This document shows, piece after piece, positions 11,770-19,963 of a stretch of DNA of 24,542 bases. The stretch covers positions 1-24,542 of the IMG/VR virus record IMGVR_UViG_3300017786_000134; one strand, written 5' to 3'. Made by a program: the position numbers and the translations under genes. Origin of the DNA: a virus. The notes under the pieces were generated by a model that was not told where the DNA came from, searched no databases, and saw nothing but the letters and a program-made list of their open reading frames with translations. Position 1 is the first letter of the stretch, and the number at the start of each line of letters is the position of its first letter.

Positions 11770-12053
11770 TACCACTTAACCTTGTCAGCCCAATAAGCCG
11801 CACTCATCTTACCCTTGGCTATGTTTTTAGCGTGTCGGGCTTTAAATGAGGCTCGTTTAGCTTTATCTGCTGCACTCTCACCCTTTCTAGGTGGCTTGGT
11901 ATCTGCGCCTTGTTGCCCAAATCTAATAAGTTTAGTCTCACTTCCTGATTTCGCAAGTACAACGTGCGATTTAGTTGGGTGACTAGGAGTGCGTTTAGGT
12001 TTATTAAAGCCTGACAATTTGTTTTTAGTTAGTCGTGGGTCTTTAGTAGCCAT
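11769..12053 (-). CDS. DUF6321-like basic phage protein (94 aa)
   Basis: ATG at 12053 with AGGA at eight nt. Contains SHVVLAKSGSETKLIRFGQQG (about 29-49) and KRASFKARHAKNIAKGKMSAAYWADKVKW, the order typical of the DUF6321 family in phages. Very basic overall. One of four consecutive small basic proteins in this region; they may coat DNA or act together in the capsid, but no biochemical role is established as far as I know. Confidence 0.7.
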   Translation of the reverse strand: MATKDPRLTKNKLSGFNKPKRTPSHPTKSHVVLAKSGSETKLIRFGQQGADTKPPRKGESAADKAKRASFKARHAKNIAKGKMSAAYWADKVKW

Positions 12054-12057
12054 AGTA

Positions 12058-12453
12058 TTATCCTAGCGGAGACGAGTTGCTTCTTTCAATCTTATAAATA
12101 ACCCTTTCAATCTTGCTTTCCAGATTGCTAATTCGGCTTTTATTGACGCGAACGCCGCTTTGAATTTCACTTGTATCCGTTTCTTTGATTCCACTAATCT
12201 TTGTTTCAACATTTTTTATATTCCCCTCAATTGTTGCTATGGTTGCTTGGATATGCCCTATATCGCTATTAGACTGCGTAACCTCTAGGGTTGTCAAACG
12301 CTTCTCTAAGCTGCGTATTTCTTCGACATTATAAATCTCAGCCATCTTGCCCTCGAGGGCTTCTAGCTTAGTTTCCATTGTGACAAACGAAGCTACAACG
12401 CCAGCGAAGGCTGTCGCTATTCCAATCCAAGTGCTTATTTGTTCTGCTTTCAT
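12058..12453 (-). CDS. N-anchored coiled-coil protein (131 aa)
   Basis: ATG overlaps the TAA of the upstream gene. One N-terminal hydrophobic helix (about 8-25, TWIGIATAFAGVVASFVT) is followed by roughly 95 residues of heptad-rich coiled coil (KLEALEGKMAEI, RSLEKRLTTLE, KNVETKISGIKE, RISNLESKIERVIYKIE). This topology (membrane anchor then long coiled coil) recalls inner-membrane spanins and XhlA-type proteins, though most of the chain would be periplasmic if so. It lies in the lysis/envelope group. Spanin is a hypothesis; no lipoprotein partner was found. Confidence 0.6.
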   Translation of the reverse strand: MKAEQISTWIGIATAFAGVVASFVTMETKLEALEGKMAEIYNVEEIRSLEKRLTTLEVTQSNSDIGHIQATIATIEGNIKNVETKISGIKETDTSEIQSGVRVNKSRISNLESKIERVIYKIERSNSSPLG

Positions 12454-13232
12454 TACGGTAACATCTCTATATCGTGGTCAGGATAAAACTCACCCTGCAT
12501 ATTTGTATTTACTAGCCAAAACTCATTCTCTACACCCACTACTTCACCAGCCCAAGCTACGTTAAGTTGGTTTAAGTACATCTGGTCTATGTTTACGGAT
12601 GCGGAATCGTAGAATGCCTGAACAGTATCGGAAGCCTGTGTGACAAAGGTCGTTGATTCAATTATCGCCCCTGCATACTGTTCAAGCATATTCTTTGTGC
12701 GACTAGCCACAACCATTCCTTCTATGCTGGCTGCGTAGTTGTCGCGGGTTTCTTGTTTGATTGATCTCAGGTCGTTATCGGTAGCATACTTTTCCATACC
12801 GATCTTAGTTGACTCATCGGCAACTTCTATTTCGGCAGCGATAGCGGTAACAGCAGCCATTTGCTCTGCTTCCTCTATCATTGCATTCTTTTGATTCTCG
12901 AACTCGACTTGCTGACCAATTATCTGATCTTGTATTAACAGACCAGTAAGGTGCTCTTGAGTGGATTGTTGTAAGGCAAGATCATAGGCAGCATTAAAGG
13001 AGTCAAGCTGCTCTTGAGTAACGTGGTATTCGACACCAGTGTCGGGGTCAACGATGACACTAGCACCAGTGACCATATTTTCAGCCATTTGCGAGATAAA
13101 ATTGTTAGCCTCACTTCCGATGAGGGAATTTATTACGGCTGTGTGATCTTGAAGCTCTGTCTGGCTTTTCGCGGTAAACGACAGGGCGATCAGGGACAGC
13201 ATCAGGGCGATTTTTGTAGAAAGTGTACGCAT
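12453..13232 (-). CDS. Secreted helical phage protein (259 aa)
   Basis: ATG at 13232 after AGGTCAAG. A clear signal peptide (MRTLSTKIALMLSLIALSFTAKSQ, cleavage likely after TAKS or AKSQ) is followed by a mostly helical, Gln/Glu/Ala-rich mature part with Asp-Asp and Thr patches (DPDTGVEYHVTQEQLDSFNAAYDLALQQS). It ends EFYPDHDIEMLP. Exported to the periplasm if expressed. The function is unknown; it might be a virion-associated or envelope-modifying factor. Its first 122 nt overlap the end of the upstream gene in a different frame. Confidence 0.6.
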   Translation of the reverse strand: MRTLSTKIALMLSLIALSFTAKSQTELQDHTAVINSLIGSEANNFISQMAENMVTGASVIVDPDTGVEYHVTQEQLDSFNAAYDLALQQSTQEHLTGLLIQDQIIGQQVEFENQKNAMIEEAEQMAAVTAIAAEIEVADESTKIGMEKYATDNDLRSIKQETRDNYAASIEGMVVASRTKNMLEQYAGAIIESTTFVTQASDTVQAFYDSASVNIDQMYLNQLNVAWAGEVVGVENEFWLVNTNMQGEFYPDHDIEMLP

Positions 13233-13695
13233 CTTGACCTATTAGTCCTTGGTTTGTGGGGCAGGGTGTACCCGATTCATATAATGCCCACCATACTCGG
13301 TGATCTTGGCACATTATAGATACAGCCCCCACTTTCAAGCCTAATGCCTGTAGCTGCTTACTGAGCTTCAATAGCTCACAATTATTATCTCGCACTGGAT
13401 TACCTATAGCAAGACCAAACATTTGAGTTTGTACGCCAGCGCCACCAGAAAACACACATACGTCCTGATTATACGCAGGTGAGCTAGGGGCTACAGCCGT
13501 ATTGACTACAGCGCCCTCTTGAGTAACGGTCGTAGTCGTCCTGTTATCAATGCTCTCGGCACTCTGCTGGTTATTAGACCCAAAGTCACCTACTGTGGCA
13601 GCCTGTTCCTCTTGTGCGCTAGATAAATTTGAGGATAGCAATAACAACAATAACAGGAGCAAGTGAGCACCCGATAACTGTTTTATAAAGTCCAT
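13111..13695 (-). CDS. Secreted cysteine-containing phage protein (194 aa)
   Basis: ATG at 13695 with AGAGGA nine nt upstream. Signal peptide MDFIKQLSGAHLLLLLLLLLSSNLSSA with a nine-Leu run, likely cleaved after SSA. Then a Thr/Gln-rich spacer and a conserved-looking region with cysteines (CVFSGGAGVQTQMFGLAIGNPVRDNNCELLKLSKQL, then SIMCQDHRVWWALYESGTPCP), which I recall in proteins of marine and podovirus-type phages. A C-terminal basic stretch follows. The start lies inside the XhlA-like gene and the end inside the next gene. The role is unknown, probably periplasmic, near the lysis genes. Confidence 0.65.
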   Translation of the reverse strand: MDFIKQLSGAHLLLLLLLLLSSNLSSAQEEQAATVGDFGSNNQQSAESIDNRTTTTVTQEGAVVNTAVAPSSPAYNQDVCVFSGGAGVQTQMFGLAIGNPVRDNNCELLKLSKQLQALGLKVGAVSIMCQDHRVWWALYESGTPCPTNQGLIGQDAYTFYKNRPDAVPDRPVVYREKPDRASRSHSRNKFPHRK

Positions 13696-13840
13696 CTAAC
13701 TTATCCTCTAATCTATCTAACCTAGTGCCGCGTTCCTCAAGTATGGCGACAATGTTTTTATATTGAACAGCGCATACCCTCTCGTGAGTCTCTATACTAG
13801 TGAGCGCCTGCTCAATTTTCTTTTCCATTTCCTTATCCAT
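13619..13840 (-). CDS. XhlA-like coiled-coil membrane protein (73 aa)
   Basis: ATG at 13840. Coiled coil (MDKEMEKKIEQALTSIETHE), then ERVCAVQYKNIVAILEERGTRLDRLEDKLDGLYKTVIG, then a C-terminal transmembrane helix (about 55-72, VIGCSLAPVIVVIAILKF). This is the layout of the haemolysin XhlA family, phage proteins that act with holins at lysis. Its 3' 77 nt overlap the secreted-protein gene in another frame. A GTA-type holin exists further down, so this is probably an accessory or second holin-like protein. Confidence 0.65.
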   Translation of the reverse strand: MDKEMEKKIEQALTSIETHERVCAVQYKNIVAILEERGTRLDRLEDKLDGLYKTVIGCSLAPVIVVIAILKFI

Positions 13841-13842
13841 TA

Positions 13843-14538
13843 TTAAACTATATCCCGAATCAGACCTTGCCCTTGCACAAAAGGATTTCTTTGTGATGAT
13901 AAGGTCACAAACAGGTCGGCGTGTTCTTCAATCGTTTGAGTGTAGCCAATCTTCTTCTGGTTTGTGTTTATTTCAGTGTCTTGAACCACTCCATAAACCC
14001 CAACGTGAGCCTCAGATTGTGCACCTTTAAAAATTAAAGTGCCTTCTGTTACTGTAAAGTTACCAATTTCAACGTGGCAACTCCCAATCATCGTGAAAAT
14101 GTTTTCAGCATAGTTTGGCGAAAAAGTAATGCTTTCACAATCTGTTGCTGATCTGTGGTTTGTGGTTGTAAATGATTCAACAAAACCAGTGGAACAAATC
14201 ACACCGCACCTCGCTCCACCAGTTGCAGTTGAGTCAAGTGTTGCAACAACATCAGCAGTCATTGCGCCAGCAGCAGAAACATCAAAGATTGCAGCTATAG
14301 TTGCCCTCGCGAACGTGTCAGCAGAAACATCAATTAAATGTGTTCTAATTGCGCTTGCGTTACCAAAGGTCAAATTTGTCAGGGTTCTTGCAGATTCAGC
14401 CAATGTCAATGCAGCCAAGATGATGACAGTGTTTGCTTCAGCAGGGATGACAACATCTTCAAAAGTTCTGTCAACCCCTGTGTTGCTTGTGGCTGCATAA
14501 TCTGTTGACTGTGCATTGATTATTGTGGGTTTAGGCAT
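13843..14538 (-). CDS. Beta-rich phage structural-type protein (231 aa)
   Basis: ATG at 14538 with GAGAGGAAG upstream. Mostly beta-strand composition with many Thr, Ala, Ser and Gly (FEDVVIPAEANTVIILAALTL, GARCGVICSTGFVESF), suggesting a virion or fibre-like domain. It sits between the receptor-binding group and the lysis group, where minor tail proteins are common. No named domain recognised. Confidence is high that it is a gene and low on role. Confidence 0.6.
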   Translation of the reverse strand: MPKPTIINAQSTDYAATSNTGVDRTFEDVVIPAEANTVIILAALTLAESARTLTNLTFGNASAIRTHLIDVSADTFARATIAAIFDVSAAGAMTADVVATLDSTATGGARCGVICSTGFVESFTTTNHRSATDCESITFSPNYAENIFTMIGSCHVEIGNFTVTEGTLIFKGAQSEAHVGVYGVVQDTEINTNQKKIGYTQTIEEHADLFVTLSSQRNPFVQGQGLIRDIV

Positions 14539-14558
14539 TGTAGCTTCCTCTCGTTAAG

Positions 14559-14819
14559 TTATGGCGCTCTATTCTCACCAATCCAGACTTGGCTTGTGCC
14601 GATACCTGCTGTTTGGTTTGAAGCCGAGCCACTTGCAACAAAGAAGGGAGTTAAAACAATTTCTTTAATAGTGTCTGCCGTAAATGATTCAATCAAAGTC
14701 CAATGAGTACCCTCAACACTACCCCATAGGTATACAGTTGTATCACCGTAATCTACCTGAAGTATTCCTGTATCTGAGTTTATGGGCTTAAAATTTGACC
14801 CTGCTGTTAGTTTTGCCAT
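14559..14819 (-). CDS. Small beta-rich protein (86 aa)
   Basis: ATG at 14819 after ACAGGTAAAG. Beta-rich, with TTVYLWGSVEGTHWTLIESF and a Ser/Ala/Gly-rich turn before SQVWIGENRAP. Probably a small virion or fibre-tip accessory protein, given its neighbours. No cysteine, signal or membrane helix. Unrecognised. Confidence 0.6.
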   Translation of the reverse strand: MAKLTAGSNFKPINSDTGILQVDYGDTTVYLWGSVEGTHWTLIESFTADTIKEIVLTPFFVASGSASNQTAGIGTSQVWIGENRAP

Positions 14820-14844
14820 TTTGCTTTACCTGTCTGTTAATTTG

Positions 14845-15450
14845 TTAATAAGTGTCTGGTAGAGATTGTATATTGTATGTATCTGAGCTTGGCGTTTTAA
14901 GTCTTTGTATGCCTAAATCGTGTTGAGCATCGCCCATAGGGTTAGATGTGTAAATGAATATATAAGCATTCCCACTAGTAAAGGTGCTTGATGTATTGCC
15001 ATCAACGGAAGCAATTTTAATTTTATCACCTGCTGCAAAAGTTAATTGATACCACGTTGAAACTGTGGTGACGCTTGCTGCTGTGGTTTGTATAACTGAG
15101 TCATTCTTATACAATTTAATCTGTACAGAGGAAGTGGAATTGCCGATAGAGACTAGGTGTACGGCATAACTACCACCTCTACCTACAAAATACTCAGTTG
15201 ACGGAACATCTGCGTTATTTTGGTTACCAGAGTTGTAGTCTCTTTTTCTAACTTTTGCACGAAAGACCGCAGTATCTTTAGTTTCAGCGTTAGAAGTTGA
15301 CTGTACTAATGCTGCTGGCTTAACTCTAGGCGCACTACCTTCACCCTCTGTTATAGCGGTTTGGTTGTCTTTAAGGGCTTGCATTAATGGCTGCGTTATT
15401 GGAGCGCCAGCCTCAACCTCTGAGTTTCCTATGTCTCTATATGTAGCCAT
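14845..15450 (-). CDS. Receptor-binding-type tail protein, paralogue C (201 aa)
   Basis: ATG overlaps the stop of paralogue B (TAATG). The N-terminal 45 residues (TYRDIGNSEVEAGAPITQ then LMQALKDNQTAITEGEGSAP) form a conserved anchor shared with the two genes upstream. The rest is a beta-sandwich-like domain: STSNAETKD, RGGSYAVHLVSIGN, VQIKLYKNDS, FAAGDKIKIAS and YTSNP. The plan (short anchor plus beta tip) fits a short tail fibre or receptor-binding protein attached to the tail tip. It is closest to paralogue B over the whole length. Confidence 0.65.
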   Translation of the reverse strand: MATYRDIGNSEVEAGAPITQPLMQALKDNQTAITEGEGSAPRVKPAALVQSTSNAETKDTAVFRAKVRKRDYNSGNQNNADVPSTEYFVGRGGSYAVHLVSIGNSTSSVQIKLYKNDSVIQTTAASVTTVSTWYQLTFAAGDKIKIASVDGNTSSTFTSGNAYIFIYTSNPMGDAQHDLGIQRLKTPSSDTYNIQSLPDTY

Positions 15451-16049
15451 TAGTATATATCCACTGCTAGGTTTTTAGCGTGTGCTTTAATAAAAGTAGC
15501 GCCGCCACTACTCTTATCTTTTTTAACCTCTATTCCGCCCAAGCACTCAAAGTCAGAAAAGGGATTACTAGTATATATGTAGCAGTGCATATACTCGTAT
15601 GATGAGCTATTACTTGCCGTTCTTAACTCAAAGTAAATTATATCACCGAGATTAACATTTATTACATACCACGCATTATCACTGGTGGAGGAATCAACCT
15701 CTATATCATTTACATAAACACGAGAGCTAGTGGAAGAGTTATCTACTTTATATAGATGTACAGCATACGAGCCACCTCTATTAGCCTTCCAGCGAGTTGT
15801 AAAAACATTATCCTCGCAGCCGTTACTACCTCTCCTTTGAACCAATCTATATGCAACTAGCCTATCTTTAGTTTCTGCATTACAGGTTGAGTCCTCTAAA
15901 CTTTCGATTTTAAAGGGTGGTGGAGTATCGCCAGTTTGCGAACCCTCGGCGGTAGCTAAAGGATTCAATCTCAGCTTATCGAATAACTGCGAAGTTAATT
16001 CGGCATCAACACGCACATCATTTTCATTTATATCTCTATAATCTGTCAC
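15450..16049 (-). CDS. Receptor-binding-type tail protein, paralogue B (199 aa)
   Basis: GTG start overlapping the TGA of paralogue A (GTGA). Same anchor at the N-terminus (DYRDINENDVRVDAELTSQLFDKLRLNP) but with a Pro insert (GDTPPPF), then the shared tip words STCNAETKD, RGGSYAVHL and IYTSNPF. It has four cysteines not present in paralogue C (for example STCNAE, GCEDN, MHCYIY, FECLGG), so disulfides or metal binding could stabilise it. Probably a variant tip. Confidence 0.65.
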   Translation of the reverse strand: MTDYRDINENDVRVDAELTSQLFDKLRLNPLATAEGSQTGDTPPPFKIESLEDSTCNAETKDRLVAYRLVQRRGSNGCEDNVFTTRWKANRGGSYAVHLYKVDNSSTSSRVYVNDIEVDSSTSDNAWYVINVNLGDIIYFELRTASNSSSYEYMHCYIYTSNPFSDFECLGGIEVKKDKSSGGATFIKAHAKNLAVDIY

Positions 16050-16708
16050 GTTTCAAAAATCCCAAAAGCTGATGCTTTATAATGCTGCGAGTAGCCAGTA
16101 GTGCTTTGTCTGTTTATTTGACCAATACCTGTTGTTTCAAAAAAAGAATTACTACTGTGCACCCTGACCATAGCGTTATAGAAAGAGTGAGTGCCAGCAA
16201 GACCTTCTGCCCTAACAGTTAATATATCGCCTATATCAAAGTCTGCGCTAAGGTCGTCTGGTATACCGTCCCACTCAAAGGTGAAACTTTGGCTAGTAAA
16301 AAATTGTGCGCCATTACGAAAAAGTTTAATCTTAACATTTGGAACATCCCACGCTCCAGCAACGATATTTATATTATAAGTTCCTGCGCGTCTAAATGTA
16401 TAACCTAAGGAATTTAGGTCATTATTTGTGCCACCGAAGCCATACAGGTCGCCATTATAGAACTCAATACTTGTAATTAAGTTATCGTTACCCATATCAG
16501 TATAATCTGTATTTGTAGGAAAACCACCAGTAAGCGTATTTCCTGAACCATCATTTATACTTTCATCTAAAGCCACCATCTGTATCTTTGGTGCGCCACT
16601 TTCCGCTTGGTTTATCGCCTCACCATTATCTCTCAGCGCGACCATAAGCGCATTATCTACTGGTGCGTCTACTGATACCTCTGAATCTGCTATAGTTCTA
16701 TAAGCCAT
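16046..16708 (-). CDS. Receptor-binding-type tail protein, paralogue A (220 aa)
   Basis: ATG at 16708, two nt from the stop of the hub gene. Anchor: AYRTIADSEVSVDAPVDN followed by LMVALRDNGEAINQAESGAP. The tip is the most diverged of the three but keeps the same order: RRAGTYNINI, VKIKLFRNG, FDIGDILTVRA and VHSSNSF. It directly follows the hub gene, which is where fibre and receptor-binding genes sit in many siphophages. A head decoration role is the alternative. Confidence 0.65.
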   Translation of the reverse strand: MAYRTIADSEVSVDAPVDNALMVALRDNGEAINQAESGAPKIQMVALDESINDGSGNTLTGGFPTNTDYTDMGNDNLITSIEFYNGDLYGFGGTNNDLNSLGYTFRRAGTYNINIVAGAWDVPNVKIKLFRNGAQFFTSQSFTFEWDGIPDDLSADFDIGDILTVRAEGLAGTHSFYNAMVRVHSSNSFFETTGIGQINRQSTTGYSQHYKASAFGIFET

Positions 16709-19700
16709 CTATGCCACCGTATAAGTTTCTTGACCACCAGACATTCTAGGTCTTTTTGTAATTCTTAACTGCAACCCTATACCAGTTCCACTACCAGTTC
16801 CCTGTACTATCTCTGTCCCAGTATAACCATCGTGGTCAGAGTCGGGATAAGCTAGAGCGGCAGTGTTAGATGTTACAGCAGTAATCGAAGTAATCTCACC
16901 ACCTGTTTGCGAGTAGGTGACGGCTAAATTTCTACCAGCACCCGCTGGTGTAAATGTTATTGTCTCTCCATCACCAAAATTTTGACCGCCATCAACAATA
17001 GAAACCGTTATATGGTTTGCATCTGATAAATAAGTATTGGAAGCTCTTACCCCTGTGTACGGGTCGTTTTCAGTACCAGCCCCGCCACCAGTAGAAAATG
17101 CAGCTACATTATCAGCGGCAATACCAGCCACATTTAAAGTGGCAAATCTGAACTGCTTAGACTTTATGACATAGCACTGTTTAGAGCTGTCAAATTTATT
17201 TGAAAGAACTTGCATCTCAGTAGTTGTAGGGATTCCATTAAAATCAACTATGTGCTTTGTAAGCAAAAAGAAATGGTCACCTGTGTATAGCTCCTGCTGA
17301 GAGGCATCAACTTTAAATGTAATAGTCTTGGGGGTGTTTTTGAATCTACTAAGAATCCTTTGCGATACACTTGTTGCGGTTGATGTATCAGTAACCCCAT
17401 AAGCGTAAATAGTTTTGTTTGACTCTTTGCCGTACTCAATAGGTAGCTCGCCATCTGAATCAATAGCTACATAAAGATTTTTAAAACTTTTTGGCTTATC
17501 TCTATCATCGGTATGGTTGCGCATATTATAGTAATAATAGACGCGAGAAACTCTATCTTTTTCAGAGTTAATAAATTTTAAAGAGTCCTCGATAATTGTA
17601 TCGTCAGTAATTGTAGGTATTACACTGCTATCCAGCTCTGGAGTTTCAGCCCGCATAACTATCTGGCTTGTTATGTCATCGTAAAAAAAGTTTACTCCGA
17701 CCATTGATGCTAATTGCGATAGTTGCTTATTTACCTCTTTAGGCTCAGAAAATATAGCATCTATCCTGTATACGCTTAACCAGTTTGTCTTTTCATCTAC
17801 CCAAGAATACTCGCCGCCCGACTGATTATTTATAGCTGCCGCAGGAACTCCAGCTTGATTAACTAACAAATCATAAGCTGCATCATTAATAGTGACTGCT
17901 GTACCGCCGCCATCGTACTGACCAAAGAACACGCATTTTTGTACTGTGTCACCTGCATCGTAAGCCTCAGTGTTACCTTTTGTACCCCACTCATTTCGAC
18001 CTGTTATATCTAATGCAGCTTCATTACCGCTTACATCTACTCTATAAGCTAAAATTTCATCATTAATCCTAACAAAGCCTGTGGCGTTATCTGCACCAAA
18101 CTCAGCAACAACTTTAGCTTTGTCTGCGGCCACCGAACCAACTAGGGCTACATCATCGAATTTTAAATTAATATGATTATGAGTCGAGGTATTTAAAGTC
18201 TGACCCAGTGAGAAGCTAGAAGGCATTGGCACTTTAGCTTTTAACTCATCAGCTAGAGTCATCGGGTCTTTACATTTAATACTCAACATATCGTTATCAA
18301 GCTGCATACCATCTATGATGTATTCTTTCTTTCCATCGTAGATTTGTAGGTTGCCCTCAAAGTCTATATACCCATCGTATATTTCTATAGGTCTATTAAT
18401 ATAATGTGGGTTTCTTTGTATTAGCTTTTGGAAGAAAGTACCGTTCTCTAGCGCAATAATATCTCTAGTTGCTGAATATAAATCAACATCTGAACCAGTT
18501 GATATGAAATCCCTTAGTTTTATAGATATATTGCCGCGAAGTGAAACACCTTTTGTTGGCACAATCTCAACTGGCGCACTGTTTATAGACACTAACGCTG
18601 GGTGTGTATTTGGTAGCTGACCTGTTAGCGTATTGCCTACCTCACTTGTGAACGTGTAGACCTGCTTGCCGTTAGTATCGACTCTGTAGTTGGTCAAGTC
18701 TTGGCAAGTGTGTCTTGTGTTATAGCACTCGCTACCAGTAGCGCCATTCGCTGTACAAATAGAAAGACCTCTATTGCTACCTGTTCCTGTTACTCCATAA
18801 ACATTATCACAAAAGTCTAAATACATTTTGACGACTTGCACTGGTCGCCTTGGTGATAACTTGTGCGCCCCATTGAACAAAGAGATTGCGTAAGCGGTCT
18901 GCTCGTAATACGGGTTCACTGGGTCTAGTGGTATCTTGTACTTTTGTGAAAGGTACGCTAAACACCGCGCCCTATTTTCGCCATCAAGAACCTTGTCAAA
19001 AACTAGAAGCTCGTGCAGTGTTCCAGCACTCTTTAAAGAAACGTACGGATTGGTATTTACGTTTTGAAATATAGTCCAGCGATAGTTACCTTGCGGGAAA
19101 GCCGCCTCAGCAGTGTTATTCATCCCAGTAGAATACGCGCCATCTAACGCCCTTAAATTACCGCTTTCATTTACTGGGCCAGCCTTTAACCTAACGTGAT
19201 AAATGTGTGGTACGTTTTCGTCAGTGTTGGTAAAAAAACTACTGTCTTGACCGCCTGTGGTTTTATATCTTACCCCAGCAGAAACAGTATGGTCGCCTGC
19301 GCCATCTTGTGAAAAATGTATATCATTCGTTCCACTGATATCGTCTAAGCCAATGAATGATATATTATTGTAATTCCTTGTGCGTATAGCGGCTGCAAAA
19401 TAAACATCAATCTCGGTAAAGGTATCAGTAAGCACTTCACTTTCTAGGCTATCCAGCCCCGAGGATTCTACGCCAGCAGATACAACTCCTCCCATTTCCC
19501 GCACTTTAGTAACAGTAAAAATACAATTTGTATTGCCGCTGTTCTGGTCAACTTTCTCTACTAAAGTATCGCCTACCTTGTAACCATAGTTGCCGCTTAT
19601 ACTTAGAACCTCAGTTACCGCACCATTGACTACTCTGTAATTAACAAAGATTTTATCGCTGCCTGTGCTTGGCGAAACTGGTTCTAACTCTATATCAAGA

Positions 19701-19963
19701 TGCACGCCACCATTACCAGCACCATAACCCGCACCACCAGAAACGCTCATCTCTACAGCTTGGTTTAAAACGTGTTGAGGATTGTTATATGCAGGGAATG
19801 GGTAAGCTGTGAACTTTACATTTCTTTTACTTTTATCTTTCCAATCCTCAAACGGTATACCCTCAACTGGTCTGCTATGGGAGTTGTTACCATTGGGGTC
19901 ATTACCATCTAACCATAAAGCTAGATTGTCATAAACGTGGTGTGGGTTCCAGAGCCTACTCAC
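16709..19963 (-). CDS. Large tail hub/tip protein with lectin-like domain (1084 aa)
   Basis: GTG at 19963 overlaps the TGA of the distal tail gene (GTGA). Residues about 1-345 read as a concanavalin/LamG-like domain (LALWLDGNDP, WKDKSKRN, and ends TLHELLVFDKVLDGENRARCLAYLSQKY). A cysteine group follows (C385, C403, C413, C420), as in DUF2163/BR0599-like tail-tip proteins, then a hub-like body (about 430-960). The last 100 residues form a beta domain (VDGGQNFGDGETITFTPAGAGRN) similar to an insert near 110-156 (YGYKVGDTLVEK). It likely builds the tail tip and presents sugar-binding parts to the host surface. Confidence 0.7.
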   Translation of the reverse strand: MSRLWNPHHVYDNLALWLDGNDPNGNNSHSRPVEGIPFEDWKDKSKRNVKFTAYPFPAYNNPQHVLNQAVEMSVSGGAGYGAGNGGVHLDIELEPVSPSTGSDKIFVNYRVVNGAVTEVLSISGNYGYKVGDTLVEKVDQNSGNTNCIFTVTKVREMGGVVSAGVESSGLDSLESEVLTDTFTEIDVYFAAAIRTRNYNNISFIGLDDISGTNDIHFSQDGAGDHTVSAGVRYKTTGGQDSSFFTNTDENVPHIYHVRLKAGPVNESGNLRALDGAYSTGMNNTAEAAFPQGNYRWTIFQNVNTNPYVSLKSAGTLHELLVFDKVLDGENRARCLAYLSQKYKIPLDPVNPYYEQTAYAISLFNGAHKLSPRRPVQVVKMYLDFCDNVYGVTGTGSNRGLSICTANGATGSECYNTRHTCQDLTNYRVDTNGKQVYTFTSEVGNTLTGQLPNTHPALVSINSAPVEIVPTKGVSLRGNISIKLRDFISTGSDVDLYSATRDIIALENGTFFQKLIQRNPHYINRPIEIYDGYIDFEGNLQIYDGKKEYIIDGMQLDNDMLSIKCKDPMTLADELKAKVPMPSSFSLGQTLNTSTHNHINLKFDDVALVGSVAADKAKVVAEFGADNATGFVRINDEILAYRVDVSGNEAALDITGRNEWGTKGNTEAYDAGDTVQKCVFFGQYDGGGTAVTINDAAYDLLVNQAGVPAAAINNQSGGEYSWVDEKTNWLSVYRIDAIFSEPKEVNKQLSQLASMVGVNFFYDDITSQIVMRAETPELDSSVIPTITDDTIIEDSLKFINSEKDRVSRVYYYYNMRNHTDDRDKPKSFKNLYVAIDSDGELPIEYGKESNKTIYAYGVTDTSTATSVSQRILSRFKNTPKTITFKVDASQQELYTGDHFFLLTKHIVDFNGIPTTTEMQVLSNKFDSSKQCYVIKSKQFRFATLNVAGIAADNVAAFSTGGGAGTENDPYTGVRASNTYLSDANHITVSIVDGGQNFGDGETITFTPAGAGRNLAVTYSQTGGEITSITAVTSNTAALAYPDSDHDGYTGTEIVQGTGSGTGIGLQLRITKRPRMSGGQETYTVA

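Noticed and set aside
14129-14500. Long plus-strand open frame (123 codons) across the beta-rich protein gene
   Set aside because: It is antisense to a well-supported minus-strand gene with a good SD; its product is Ala/Val/Ser-rich low-complexity, as expected from the reverse of a Thr/Ala/Gly-rich gene, and it has no ribosome site.
14845-16708. Diversity-generating retroelement (variable tail protein plus template)
   Set aside because: The three similar genes differ throughout, not only at adenines, and no reverse transcriptase or template repeat is present in the window.
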